DNA of 64,000 bases from Bog-473 sp963707835 (GCA_963707835.1 CAVPRI010000002.1:310001-374000); one strand, 5' to 3'; positions 36,167-45,107 are shown, counted from the first letter of the stretch. A program made the numbers and translations. Notes: generated by a model not told the origin, from the letters alone.

Positions 36167-37015
36167 ATGGCAGCACTTGACGGGGGCGTGGTCGCACCGT
36201 TGACCACCCAGGAGGTCGATCAGCTGAAAGACGCCTCGCTGGGCGAGCGCTACTTGATCCGCTTCAGCGAGGACACGCTCCGGCACCGGCCGTTGGGCAT
36301 CCGGCTCATCGTCGAGTTCCTCGGTACCTTCATCCTGGTGACGGTGGCGGCCGGCTCAGGCGTCATCAACCACTACGCCGGCAACGATCCGATCAGCCGC
36401 ACGGCTGCCGTGATCGCGCCCGGCGCCGTCGTGATGGCCATGATCTATGCCCTGGGACCACTGTCGGGCCTGCACATCAACCCGGCCGTGACGATCGCCT
36501 TCACGGCCCGGCGCGTCTTCCGGGCCGTGTGGGCGCTGCCCTACATTGCCGTGCAGTTCGCCGGTGCCATCTGCGCCGCCCTGGTGCTCCAGGCCATGTA
36601 CACGCACGTATCGTCGGGCGGCAACTATCCGATTGCCAAGCCGGGAGGGGAGTGGCGGTCGCTGGTGATGGAGATCATCCTCACCGCCATCCTGGTCACG
36701 GTCATCCTCAACACTGCCACGGGCTACCGGAGCATCGGGCACAACGCTGCGCTGGCCGTGGGCTCCACCGTGGCGCTCCTGGGGCTCTTCGCCAGCCCGA
36801 TCAGCGGCGCCTCCATGAACCCGGCTCGCACGCTCGGGCCCGACATCGTTGGCGTGGACTTCACCGGGTGGTGGATCTACGTCGTGGGCCCGCTGGTGGG
36901 TGCGATCGTGGCCGTTGGGATCATCGGGCTGCTCCGGGGTCTACCCGGTCGGGCCGAGGAGAACGCCGCCGAGGGCGACGCCCTCCCCCTCAGCAACGAG
37001 CACCTCGGAAGCTGA
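36167..37015 (+). CDS. MIP-family aquaporin / glycerol facilitator
   Basis: Six-span channel, 282 aa. The two pore motifs are HINPAVTIA and ASMNPARTLGPD, and the hydrophobic segments are in the usual symmetrical order (LIVEFLGTFILVTVAAGSG at the first helix). An N-terminal soluble stretch of about 45 residues precedes helix 1. A purine-rich GGGAGAGGGGGAA lies just before ATG 36167. Water or a small neutral solute is the expected cargo; the filter residues cannot be assigned by eye. Confidence 0.92.
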   Translation: MAALDGGVVAPLTTQEVDQLKDASLGERYLIRFSEDTLRHRPLGIRLIVEFLGTFILVTVAAGSGVINHYAGNDPISRTAAVIAPGAVVMAMIYALGPLSGLHINPAVTIAFTARRVFRAVWALPYIAVQFAGAICAALVLQAMYTHVSSGGNYPIAKPGGEWRSLVMEIILTAILVTVILNTATGYRSIGHNAALAVGSTVALLGLFASPISGASMNPARTLGPDIVGVDFTGWWIYVVGPLVGAIVAVGIIGLLRGLPGRAEENAAEGDALPLSNEHLGS

Positions 37016-37018
37016 GGG

Positions 37019-38383
37019 CTATCGGGCGGGGACCATCGGGAGCTCACCGGGGGCACCTGCCGCGCCGGCCGCGACCATGGTCACCTGGGCCCGACCGCCC
37101 TCGTCGGAGATGCGCAACATGAGCGCGATGAGGATGTAGTTGGCCAGCAGGGAGGACCCGCCGTAGGCGACGAAGGGCAGGGTGACCCCGGTGAAAGGCA
37201 GGAGCCGGACCACTCCGGCCATGATGAAGAAGGCCTGGAACCCCACGATGACCGTGAGCCCAGTCGCCATGAGGCGCGAGAAGTCCGAACGAGCCGTCTG
37301 GGCGACCCGGAGGCCGGCGCCGACCAGCAGGATGAAGGCCAACACCACCGCGATGGCGCCGACGAGACCCACCTCCGTGGCGATGGCGGCCAGGACCATG
37401 TCGCTGGTGAGCTCGGGGATCCGGAAGGCGAAGGTGTCGAATCCCAGTCCCGTGCCCCCGACTCCGCCACTGCCCATGGAGTACCAGGCCTGGCTGAGCT
37501 GGTAGCCACCGGCATTCTGGGTCGTCCACGGGTTGAGCCACTCCTCCACCCGCAGGTGGACCTGGCTGAAGGAATGGGCCGCCACGAAAGCTCCGACGCC
37601 GAAGAGGATGACACCGAGGAGCAGGTACCCCACTCGCCCGGTGGCCACCCAGAGCAGGCCGATGAACAGCACGAACAACAGCGCGGCGAATCCGATGTCG
37701 TCCTCGAGTCCGATGACCGCCATGGCGGCTCCCCAGGCCACCAGGATGGGGATGAGGGGGCGGGGGTCGAGGACCAACCGGTTGCCGATCTGCGCGGTCG
37801 GGATGGTGAGCATCTCCTTGTTCTCAGCGAAGTAGGAGGCGAAGTAGATGCACAGCAGGATCTTGGAGAACTCGATGGGCTGGAACGAGATACCGCCCGC
37901 GTGCACCCACAGCCGCGCCCCGTTGATGGGGGAGAAGAACAGGGGTGCCACCAGCAGCACACCGGCCAGCAGCAGCAGGAGGTAGCGGTAGCGTTCCAGG
38001 TCGCGCGAGTAACGCACCACGAGCAGGGTGAGCACGTAGAGGAGCACGCCGACGGCGGTCCACAGCGCCTGGTTGCGCGCCTGACCCGGGTACCAGTGGT
38101 CCCACCGGGCGATCACCACGTAGCCGATCCCGTTGAGCAGCGCGGCGAGGGGGAGGATCACCGCGTTGGCGTTGGGGGCCAGCCAGCGATTGGCCATGTG
38201 GGCTACCAGGGCCAGCCCGAGCACCACGCCGAGGAAGGGGCCGATGTTGTCGGGGATCTTCGAGCGCTGCCCGAGCGCGGCCAGGACGTAGAGGGCGACG
38301 ATGAGCAGCGAGCCGAAGACGAGGAGCCCGAGCTCGGTCCGGCGCCTGGGCTTGGGACCGAAGGCGTAGCGCGGGAAGGGCAT
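37019..38383 (-). CDS. Second SEDS-family glycan polymerase (FtsW/RodA type)
   Basis: Multi-span lipid II polymerase of 454 aa with two extra N-terminal helices before the SEDS core, as in the mycobacterial RodA (Rv0017c) group. Signatures: FQPIEFSKILLCIYFASY, GLEDDIGFAALLFVLF (catalytic-loop Asp), YQLSQAWYSMGSGGVGG and LLPFTGVTLPFVAYGGSS. ATG 38383 (MPFPRYAFGPKP) is preferred to the in-frame start at 38524, which runs over the divergent ppk promoter. It stands alone, without the PP2C, penicillin-binding protein or kinase genes that usually flank that group. Confidence 0.88.
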   Translation of the reverse strand: MPFPRYAFGPKPRRRTELGLLVFGSLLIVALYVLAALGQRSKIPDNIGPFLGVVLGLALVAHMANRWLAPNANAVILPLAALLNGIGYVVIARWDHWYPGQARNQALWTAVGVLLYVLTLLVVRYSRDLERYRYLLLLLAGVLLVAPLFFSPINGARLWVHAGGISFQPIEFSKILLCIYFASYFAENKEMLTIPTAQIGNRLVLDPRPLIPILVAWGAAMAVIGLEDDIGFAALLFVLFIGLLWVATGRVGYLLLGVILFGVGAFVAAHSFSQVHLRVEEWLNPWTTQNAGGYQLSQAWYSMGSGGVGGTGLGFDTFAFRIPELTSDMVLAAIATEVGLVGAIAVVLAFILLVGAGLRVAQTARSDFSRLMATGLTVIVGFQAFFIMAGVVRLLPFTGVTLPFVAYGGSSLLANYILIALMLRISDEGGRAQVTMVAAGAAGAPGELPMVPAR

Positions 38384-38411
38384 GCGACGGGCTCGCGACG
38401 GCACCGGGCGA

Positions 38412-38417
38412 ATGGTA
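38412..38417 (-). promoter_or_regulatory. -10 hexamer TACCAT of the second SEDS gene
   Basis: On the minus strand TACCAT ends 28 bases before the ATG at 38383, within the gap shared with the divergent ppk gene. Confidence 0.35.
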
Positions 38418-38428
38418 GTGGTGGGCGG

Positions 38429-38434
38429 TAGGAT
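38429..38434 (+). promoter_or_regulatory. -10 hexamer TAGGAT of ppk
   Basis: TAGGAT precedes an in-frame GTG at 38439 by 4 bases and the ATG at 38481 by 46 bases. The two divergent -10 boxes are only 11 bases apart. Confidence 0.4.
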
Positions 38435-38480
38435 CCAGGTGGCATCCCACGCCCACAGCGCCCGGTACCGCACACCCGAC

Positions 38481-40751
38481 ATGACCCAGACCGAGTCCCC
38501 CCACCAGCCTGAGGCGCAGACCACCGAGACCGAGGCGGAAGCGGCCGAGGTGGCGACCTTCGCGCCCGGGATGCCGTTGCCGGCAGACGTCCGGGTGACA
38601 CCGCCGACTTACCAGCAGATCGAGGCGTTCGGATACCAGCGCTTCACCAACCGGGAGCAGTCGCGCCTCGACTTCGGGGCCCGCCTGCTGGACCTGGCCG
38701 AGGACGACTCGGTCCCGCTGCTCGAGCGGGCCAAGTTCCTGGCCATCTTCTCGGAGCTGCTCGACGAGTTCTACCAGATCCGCGTGGCCGCCCTCGAGGA
38801 CCAGGTGGCCGCGGGGGTGCGTACCCGCAGCGTCGACGGTCTGCGACCGGGCGAGCAGCTGACCATGATCCGCGGCCGGGTCGAGGAGCTGGTGCGCCGC
38901 CAGGACCACATCTTCCTGGACGTCATCGTGCCCAGGCTGGCCGAGGCGGGCATCAGGCTCTCGGATTGGTCCGCTCTCGACGACGACGACCGCGACCACC
39001 TCGTCGAGGTGTTCCAGCGTCAGATCTACCCCGTTCTCACGCCGTTGGCCGTCGACCCCGGGCACCCGTTCCCCTACATCTCGAACCTCTCGCTCAACCT
39101 CGTGGTCGAGGTCGAGGACCCGGCCAACAACGAGCGGCGCATCGCCCGGGTCAAGGTCCCGCCGACCTTGCCGCGCTTCGTGGTCATGCCCGACGGGGAA
39201 CGTTTCGTGCCCCTCGAGCAGGTGATCTCGGCGCATCTCGGAGCCCTGTTCCCCGGCATGACCATCGGCCACCACCATGCCTTCCGGGTCACCCGCAACG
39301 CCGACCTGGCCCTCGAGGAGGACGAGGCCGACGACCTCCTGGTGGCTATCGAGATGGAGCTGCGGCGGCGCCGCTTCGGCAAGGCGCTCCGTCTCGAGGT
39401 CGAGGCCGACACCGGGCAGGACCTCGTGGACCTATTGGCCGGCGAGCTCGAGGTGGGTCCCGACGGGGTCTTCCGGGTCGGTGCGCCCATCGATCTGAGC
39501 GGGCTGTGGGGGGTCTACGCCCTCGACCGCCCCGACCTGCACGGCGAGATGTGGACGCCGATGACGCCGCCTCGCCTGGCCAACGCGGCCAACGACCCGG
39601 CGGACTTCTTCGCCATGTTGCGCGAGCGCGACGTGCTGGTGCACCACCCCTACGACTCCTTCGCCACCTCCGTGGAGGCGTTCGTGGCCCAGGCGGCCCA
39701 AGACCCCGCCGTCCTGGGGATCAAGCAGACCCTCTACCGCACGGGCCTCGACAGCCCCATCGTTGCCTCGCTGATCGAGGCAGCCGAGAACGGGAAGCAG
39801 GTGGCGGCGATCGTCGAGCTCAAGGCGCGCTTCGACGAGGAGGCCAACATCGGCTGGGCCAGGGCGCTCGAAGAGGTGGGCGTCCACGTCGTGTACGGGA
39901 TCGTGGGGCTCAAGACGCACTCGAAGACGGCACTCGTGCTGCGTCGGGAGGACGACGGCGTACGCCCGTACTGCCACGTGGGCACGGGGAACTACAACTC
40001 GAAGACGGCGCGCATCTACGAGGACATCGGGCTGCTCACTTCGGACCCCGACATCGGGGCAGACGTCGGTGAGCTGTTCAACTACCTGACCGGGTTCTCC
40101 CGGCATGCCGACTACCACCAGATCCTCGTGTCGCCGGTGACCGTGCGCAAGCGGATCCTCGCCATGATCGAGGAGCAGGCCGAGGCCGGCCCTTCCGGGC
40201 GGATCGTGATGAAGGTGAACGGCCTCACCGACGCCGCCATGATCGATGCGCTCTACCGGGCCTCGGGTGCGGGTGTCCAGATCGACCTGGCCGTGCGCGG
40301 GCTCTGCCGGTTGCGCCCGGGTATCCCCGAGCTCTCCGAGAACATCCGCGTGCGTTCGATCGTGGGCAACTTCCTCGAGCACTCTCGCATCTACCGCTTC
40401 GGCGGCGCCCCCGCCGATCCGGCGGCCGGCCCCGGACTGACCCTGAAGATCTTCATCGGATCCGCCGACCTCATGGGTCGCAACCTCGACCGCAGGATCG
40501 AGGTGGTGGTCCCGGTGCACGACGAGGAGCTCCATGGTCGCCTCTTCGAGGTGCTCGACTTGGTGTTCGCCGACGACACCAACGCCTGGGAACTCGGTTC
40601 GGACCGGCGCTGGCGCCGGATCGAGAGCGTCCGCGGTGTGAGCCTCCAGGAGGGATTGAAGGAATTGGCCCGCGAGCGCGCCCGCCGCCGGCTGGACCCG
40701 GATCTACGGGTCCGGGAGGGGGACGACGCTGCGCCGACGCGCGCGGAGTAG
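38481..40751 (+). CDS. ppk: Polyphosphate kinase 1
   Basis: Makes polyphosphate from ATP through a phospho-histidine. All four domains are seen: the N-terminal SRLDFGARLLDLAED and LLERAKFLAIFSELLDEFY, the head domain, and the two phospholipase-D-like domains with KTHSKTALVLRRED and HVGTGNYNSKTARIYED (catalytic His), then VNGLTDAAMIDALYRAS and RSIVGNFLEHSRIYRFG. ATG 38481 is the conservative start; a GTG at 38439 next to the -10 box would add 14 residues. 756 aa. Confidence 0.95.
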   Translation: MTQTESPHQPEAQTTETEAEAAEVATFAPGMPLPADVRVTPPTYQQIEAFGYQRFTNREQSRLDFGARLLDLAEDDSVPLLERAKFLAIFSELLDEFYQIRVAALEDQVAAGVRTRSVDGLRPGEQLTMIRGRVEELVRRQDHIFLDVIVPRLAEAGIRLSDWSALDDDDRDHLVEVFQRQIYPVLTPLAVDPGHPFPYISNLSLNLVVEVEDPANNERRIARVKVPPTLPRFVVMPDGERFVPLEQVISAHLGALFPGMTIGHHHAFRVTRNADLALEEDEADDLLVAIEMELRRRRFGKALRLEVEADTGQDLVDLLAGELEVGPDGVFRVGAPIDLSGLWGVYALDRPDLHGEMWTPMTPPRLANAANDPADFFAMLRERDVLVHHPYDSFATSVEAFVAQAAQDPAVLGIKQTLYRTGLDSPIVASLIEAAENGKQVAAIVELKARFDEEANIGWARALEEVGVHVVYGIVGLKTHSKTALVLRREDDGVRPYCHVGTGNYNSKTARIYEDIGLLTSDPDIGADVGELFNYLTGFSRHADYHQILVSPVTVRKRILAMIEEQAEAGPSGRIVMKVNGLTDAAMIDALYRASGAGVQIDLAVRGLCRLRPGIPELSENIRVRSIVGNFLEHSRIYRFGGAPADPAAGPGLTLKIFIGSADLMGRNLDRRIEVVVPVHDEELHGRLFEVLDLVFADDTNAWELGSDRRWRRIESVRGVSLQEGLKELARERARRRLDPDLRVREGDDAAPTRAE

Positions 40752-40754
40752 CGC

Positions 40755-42062
40755 GTGGAACGTGACGCGCTGATCCTGCGCATGAGCGCCGTGGCGGCCT
40801 CGCGGGGCTGGGCCTGGCCCGCGCTCTCGGTCGCCCTCGCCATGGTGGGTGCCACGGTGGTGGCGGTCGTCCATCAGCAGATCGACCTGAGCACGTACCT
40901 GCTCGGCGGTGCGCACGCCTGGGCCGGTGACCTCTTCAGTGTGACCTTGCCCAAGGACGGCCTGGGCTTCACCTACCCGCCGTTCTCCGCGCTCTTGTTC
41001 GCCCCCTTCGCGCACCTTCCGCTGCGCATCTGCCAGGTCGGGTGGTCCTGGGTCAATCTGGCCGTGCTGGCGGGGCTGGCCGGCGTGAGCCTGCGTGCCG
41101 TGGCCCGCGAGCTCGACCGCCGCACCGTCGTGTGGTGGGCCCTGGTGCTGGTCCTGCCACTGGCCCTGTTCGACCCGGTGCGGCAGACCGTCCTCCTGGG
41201 GCAGGTCAACCTGATCCTGGCGCTCATGGTGGTCGCCGACCTCACGCTCGACCTGCCGGTACCGCGGGGGATCCTGATCGGCCTGGCGGCGGCCATCAAG
41301 GTGACACCGATCATCCTGGTGCCGTACCTGCTGCTCACCCGCCAGGGCCGTGCCGCGATGCGTGCCGTGGCCGCCTTTGCCGCCGCCGCCGCGTTGGCGG
41401 CCGCCGTCGACGCCTCGACGTCGTGGGCGTACTGGACCCGCGACGTGCGCGATCCGGGGCGCGCCGGCATGCTCTCGTGGATCGGTAACCAGGGCATGCC
41501 CGGGGCGGTCGAACGGGCACTGGGCCATGCCCTGTCCACGCCGACCACGTTTCTCATCGTGGCCATCGTGGCCGGCGTCGGGTTGGTGGTGGCGGCGCGG
41601 GCCGCCCTGCGCTCCTCGGTCGTGCTCGGTCTGGTGGTGGTGGAGGCCACCGAGGCGCTGGCCAGCCCGGTCTCCTGGTCACACCACTACATCTGGGTGG
41701 TGCTCCTCATCGCCTGGTTGGCCCTGGCCGAGGACCGTCCCCGCGCCGGGCCCTGGCTGGCCGCCGCCGTGGCGGTCCTCCTGTGGGCCGCCCCGGCGTG
41801 GTGGGTGCCCCACGGGCCGGGGGTGACCTTCGCCGGGCGGGGCTGGCTGGTGCCCGTGGCCGACTCGGACACCCTGCTCTGCGTGGCCGTGGTGCTCGGG
41901 GCCTCCTGGCGGGTTTTGCGGCTGCGGGCCGCTCAGCCGGCCCCGGCCACCACCACTTCGGTCCGAGCCCCCACGTCCCAAAATGAGCTCTCCGACCAGG
42001 ATGAACGGGTGACCCGCCAGCCCGTGACCACCATCAGCTTCTCGGGGTCCCCGGGGAGGTAG
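40755..42062 (+). CDS. GT87 membrane mannosyltransferase (PimE-like)
   Basis: Polyprenol-phosphate-dependent glycosyltransferase with about ten membrane helices. The GT87 signature GLGFTYPPFSALLFAPFAHL and the conserved WSHHYIW near the C-terminus are clear. In mycobacteria this family elongates phosphatidylinositol mannosides and lipomannan using the product of a Ppm1-type enzyme, and one is encoded at 45108. GTG 40755 starts 3 bases after ppk. The last ~43 residues are non-conserved and overlap the convergent methyltransferase gene by 130 bases, so the true stop may have been lost to an indel. Confidence 0.8.
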   Translation: MERDALILRMSAVAASRGWAWPALSVALAMVGATVVAVVHQQIDLSTYLLGGAHAWAGDLFSVTLPKDGLGFTYPPFSALLFAPFAHLPLRICQVGWSWVNLAVLAGLAGVSLRAVARELDRRTVVWWALVLVLPLALFDPVRQTVLLGQVNLILALMVVADLTLDLPVPRGILIGLAAAIKVTPIILVPYLLLTRQGRAAMRAVAAFAAAAALAAAVDASTSWAYWTRDVRDPGRAGMLSWIGNQGMPGAVERALGHALSTPTTFLIVAIVAGVGLVVAARAALRSSVVLGLVVVEATEALASPVSWSHHYIWVVLLIAWLALAEDRPRAGPWLAAAVAVLLWAAPAWWVPHGPGVTFAGRGWLVPVADSDTLLCVAVVLGASWRVLRLRAAQPAPATTTSVRAPTSQNELSDQDERVTRQPVTTISFSGSPGR

Positions 42063-42721
42063 GGGGCGATCCCGGGCGCAGCGAGCGCCGGCGGCAGGCG
42101 GTCGCTGAGTGCTCGGAGCGCCCGCCCGGCCCTCGAGGCGGGCTGCGCGACCGGGAAGCCCGCCACCAAGGTGCTCCCCGGGGCGGCGTGCTCGTACAGG
42201 GAGCCGAGCACGCGTGCGACCACCTCGAGCGGGAAGCGGTATGCCAGCTCCTCGCAGAGGCAGAGCATGGGCCGGTCGGCGTCGTGACCCGCGGCCGCCA
42301 GCGCCGCGCCGACGTCGGCTCCGGAGAGGTCGAGGGGCACATCGGTGCACCGGTCCCACCGGGCGTCGATGCTGGCCATGCGGCGTCGCTTGTCGGCCAG
42401 GGTCTCGGCACCCTCGATCTCGTACCAGCGCGTGAGGCCACCTCCGAAGCGCAGCGGACGTCCGTCGTACCCGCCGCCGACGAGCACGATCTGGTCGACG
42501 CCGCGCCCGATGGCGGTGGCGAGCTCGGCGTCGACGGCGCGTGTGCGCAACGCCATCGCGGCCGAGCGTGCGGCCGGGGCGGGCATCCAGCCGGCCACGC
42601 CGCGGTAGAGGAGGTGCTCGGCCGCCACATGGCCCGAAGGGGTGGAGGGTCGGCCCCGCTCGAGCCGGAGCCGCTGCGCGGCGACCCATCTCGCACCGGC
42701 CGAGGGGTTCGGCGCGCGCAC
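41933..42721 (-). CDS. SAM-dependent methyltransferase, leucine carboxyl methyltransferase (LCM) family
   Basis: Cytoplasmic class I methyltransferase of about 262 aa. Seen: MALRTRAVDAEL, the SAM-binding IVLVGGGYDGRPLRF, RWYEIEGAETLADKRRRM and LCLCEELAYRFPLEVV, matching actinomycete LCM-like enzymes that methylate small carboxylic acids or unknown substrates. GTG 42721 lies 13 bases after the stop of the flippase-like gene on the same strand, making a two-gene operon. Substrate unknown. Confidence 0.82.
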   Translation of the reverse strand: MRAPNPSAGARWVAAQRLRLERGRPSTPSGHVAAEHLLYRGVAGWMPAPAARSAAMALRTRAVDAELATAIGRGVDQIVLVGGGYDGRPLRFGGGLTRWYEIEGAETLADKRRRMASIDARWDRCTDVPLDLSGADVGAALAAAGHDADRPMLCLCEELAYRFPLEVVARVLGSLYEHAAPGSTLVAGFPVAQPASRAGRALRALSDRLPPALAAPGIAPYLPGDPEKLMVVTGWRVTRSSWSESSFWDVGARTEVVVAGAG

Positions 42722-42734
42722 CAGCGTCAGCGGG

Positions 42735-43844
42735 TCACGACGAGGGGAGTGCCTCGGCGGCGGTGACACGCGGCCGTGACATGCGCAGCGAGAGGTAGGC
42801 GGCACCACCGAAGGGGATGGGCAACCAGAAGTTGACCAGACGCCAGCTGAGTACGCCGGCCGCCGCCACGTCGCCGGGGACTCCGAAGCCCTTCAGCACG
42901 GCGATGGCCGTGAGCTCGATCACGCCCAGACCGCTCGGGGTGAGCGGGATCACGGCGAGGATGTTGGCCAACCCGAAGGCCACCAGGACGTCGATCGGCG
43001 AAACGACCGCACCGAAGGCCAGCAGGAACACCCAGAGCGAGGCGGCGTCGAGCAACCAGTTGGCCGCCGCCCACAACCCGCCGCGCAGGATCAGGTCGGA
43101 ACTGGTGAAGAGGATCTTCATCCGGTCCGCCACCTTCTGGACCAGCGAGGTGACAGTCTCGGCGCGCACGAACGGGAGGCGGTCGGCCACCTTGCGTACG
43201 AAGGCGGCGGCGTGCTTCTCGCCCCGCGTGAGCAGGAGCACCACGGCGGCAAAGATGGCCAGGAGGATCACGCCGAGGATGGCGGCGAAACCGTACAGGG
43301 GGTTGTAGCCCTGGAGCGGGATCGAGATGAGCAGGGCCAGCCAGAAGATCAGGTTCAGTACGACGGCGGAGCCGATGCCCTGCGCGGCCAGTCCGGTGGC
43401 CGCCGTGCTGCCCGAGACCTCCGATTCGGTCAGCAGCCGGTAGCTGGCCGCCGTGCCCGGAACGGTCCCCCCGGGGAGGGTGTGGCTGATGGCCAGTGCC
43501 CACATGTTGATGCGGATGATGCGGAACCGTTCCGGTGCGCCCGGCGAGAGCATGGCGTGGGTGAGCTCGGCATAAGCGATCAGCGCTCCCACCTCGAGCA
43601 AGGTGGCCAGGACGAGCCAGAAGAAGTTGAGTTGGGTCAGCTGGTGGAACTCGCGACGTGCGCTGGCCAGCTCGGGCAGCAGCACGTACTCGCCCACGAA
43701 GAAGGCCAGCAGCACGGTGATGGCCACCTTGAGGTTGCGGGGGAGATAGGTGCGCCGCGGCCGCCCCGCTGGGGATGGCGCAGGCGGCATCTCCGCGGGT
43801 TCCTCGTCGGCTCCCCCTGGCTCGGCGTGGTCGGGCGTCGTCAT
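42735..43844 (-). CDS. UPF0104 / LPTM-type integral membrane protein (putative lipid flippase or synthase)
   Basis: Integral membrane protein, 369 aa, with about eight hydrophobic helices. The family marks are SHTLPGGTVPGTAASYRLL, LAAQGIGSAVVLNLIFW and LAVIPLTPSGLGVIELTAIA. Relatives include MprF N-terminal domains and proteins linked to envelope lipid transport. ATG 43844 follows a GAGCGAGG site; ATG 43856 is also in frame. The open frame running far upstream to 45983 lies antisense to other genes and is not real. Confidence 0.82.
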   Translation of the reverse strand: MTTPDHAEPGGADEEPAEMPPAPSPAGRPRRTYLPRNLKVAITVLLAFFVGEYVLLPELASARREFHQLTQLNFFWLVLATLLEVGALIAYAELTHAMLSPGAPERFRIIRINMWALAISHTLPGGTVPGTAASYRLLTESEVSGSTAATGLAAQGIGSAVVLNLIFWLALLISIPLQGYNPLYGFAAILGVILLAIFAAVVLLLTRGEKHAAAFVRKVADRLPFVRAETVTSLVQKVADRMKILFTSSDLILRGGLWAAANWLLDAASLWVFLLAFGAVVSPIDVLVAFGLANILAVIPLTPSGLGVIELTAIAVLKGFGVPGDVAAAGVLSWRLVNFWLPIPFGGAAYLSLRMSRPRVTAAEALPSS

Positions 43845-43869
43845 CCTCGCTCTCATGCTTGCACGTGGC

Positions 43870-43897
43870 GACCCCGAAGAACCGCTTCTTCGGGGTC
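43870..43897. promoter_or_regulatory. Perfect 12-bp inverted repeat in a divergent intergenic region
   Basis: GACCCCGAAGAA (43870-43881) and TTCTTCGGGGTC (43886-43897) around the loop CCGC, between the divergent flippase-like and AI-2E genes. It sits 9 bases upstream of the candidate -10 of the plus-strand gene. Palindrome length and place suit an operator acting on both genes; as RNA it would be a strong hairpin. Confidence 0.6.
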
Positions 43898-43906
43898 CCG
43901 AGCTGC

Positions 43907-43912
43907 CAAGCT
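43907..43912 (+). promoter_or_regulatory. Candidate -10 hexamer CAAGCT of the AI-2E gene
   Basis: CAAGCT ends 7 bases before the ATG at 43920. The first base departs from the TANNNT pattern, but the spacing is that of the other leaderless starts here. Confidence 0.35.
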
Positions 43913-43919
43913 GGACGGC

Positions 43920-45065
43920 ATGACCGCAGAGGGTCAGGACACCTGGCGGTCCAAATTGACCGGGAGCGCGGAGAGCCGCGGGGTCCCCATCACGACGATC
44001 GTGGCAACCGTGGTCACGGTGATCGTGCTGGTCGACCTCAACGCCGCGCTCATCCTCGGCCTCTGGGTCCTGCGCACGATTGTCGTCTACATGGTGGTGG
44101 CGTTCTTCTTGACGCTGCTCATGACCCCGCCCACCCGTTTCCTGCGCCGACGCGGCATGTCCCACGGTGGAGCCACCCTCCTGGTCTTCTTGATCGGAGC
44201 GCTGCTGCTGATCGGACTCGTCTACCTCTTCACGGAGCCCCTGGTGACCGCGGCCACGCACTTCGGCAAGCAGGTGCCGAGTCTCATCAACGAGGCCAAG
44301 AAGGGCCACGGTCCGATCGGCCGGCTCGTGTTCCGGCTCCACCTCCAGAAGTACCTCTCCGAGGGGTCGGCGAAGTTCACCTCTCAGCTGACCAAGGTCC
44401 TCAAGCCGGCCACCGCGTTCTCGATCGGCGCCGCAGCGGTGTCGACGGTGGTGACCATCGTGACGATCGCCGTTCTGACCTTCTTCACCATGCTCGAGGC
44501 ACCCCGCATGTGGAACGGCTTCCTCGGGCTCTTGCGTCCCCGTACGGCCGAACGCCTCCGATTGGTGGTCGACGACTCGATCCGCTCGGTCAGCGGGTAC
44601 ATGCTCGGCAACGGTGCCACGTCGGTGGTGGCCGGGGTGATCACCGGGGTGACCCTGGCCATCCTCGGAGTCCCGTTCGCCCTGCTCTTGGGGGTGTTCG
44701 TGGCGTTGGTCGACCTGCTCCCCCTTGTCGGAGGGCTGCTCGCCGGGGTCCCGGTGGTGATCATCGCTGCCATCCACTCCGTGCCGGCGGGGATCGTGAT
44801 GCTGGTGGTCTTCCTCGTGTACCAGCAGGTCGAGAACCACGTCCTGAACCCCGTCATCATGAGCAAGACGGTGCAGCTCAACCCGTTCTGGGTCCTCATC
44901 GCGGTCCTGGTGGGGGCCACCTTGGGCGGGAGGATCGCAGGCGGCCTGGGCACGTTCGTGGGCGCTCTCGTGGGGATCCCCTTCGGTGGGGCCATCCAGG
45001 TCATCGTGAGGGAGCTGCGCAAGGGACCTGACCAAGTGCTCAAGGTAGACGCGCCCGAAACCTGA
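43920..45065 (+). CDS. AI-2E family transporter
   Basis: Multi-span membrane exporter, 381 aa. The family pattern is seen in hydrophobic pairs near the N-terminus, a central soluble region (INEAKKGHGPIGRLVF), then TFFTMLEAPRMWNGFLGL, VDLLPLVGGLLAGVPVVI and YQQVENHVLNPVIMSKTVQL. Family members export AI-2 or act as sodium/proton antiporters; cargo cannot be told here. ATG 43920 is chosen from the domain start and the promoter position; the frame stays open far upstream without family sequence. Confidence 0.88.
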   Translation: MTAEGQDTWRSKLTGSAESRGVPITTIVATVVTVIVLVDLNAALILGLWVLRTIVVYMVVAFFLTLLMTPPTRFLRRRGMSHGGATLLVFLIGALLLIGLVYLFTEPLVTAATHFGKQVPSLINEAKKGHGPIGRLVFRLHLQKYLSEGSAKFTSQLTKVLKPATAFSIGAAAVSTVVTIVTIAVLTFFTMLEAPRMWNGFLGLLRPRTAERLRLVVDDSIRSVSGYMLGNGATSVVAGVITGVTLAILGVPFALLLGVFVALVDLLPLVGGLLAGVPVVIIAAIHSVPAGIVMLVVFLVYQQVENHVLNPVIMSKTVQLNPFWVLIAVLVGATLGGRIAGGLGTFVGALVGIPFGGAIQVIVRELRKGPDQVLKVDAPET

Positions 45066-45094
45066 GCCGCCGGAGCGACCGGGCGGCCGCCACC

Positions 45095-45100
45095 TACAAT
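45095..45100 (+). promoter_or_regulatory. -10 hexamer TACAAT of ppm1 (leaderless)
   Basis: TACAAT ends 7 bases before ATG 45108. The other possible ATG, at 45099, overlaps the hexamer itself and so cannot be in the transcript; this decides the start. Confidence 0.6.
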
Positions 45101-45107
45101 GCCCCTC

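Noticed and set aside
35267..36286. A 339-residue minus-strand protein
   Set aside because: The upstream two thirds are antisense to the monooxygenase gene and unlike any protein. The strong ribosome-binding site marks ATG 35494 as the real start.
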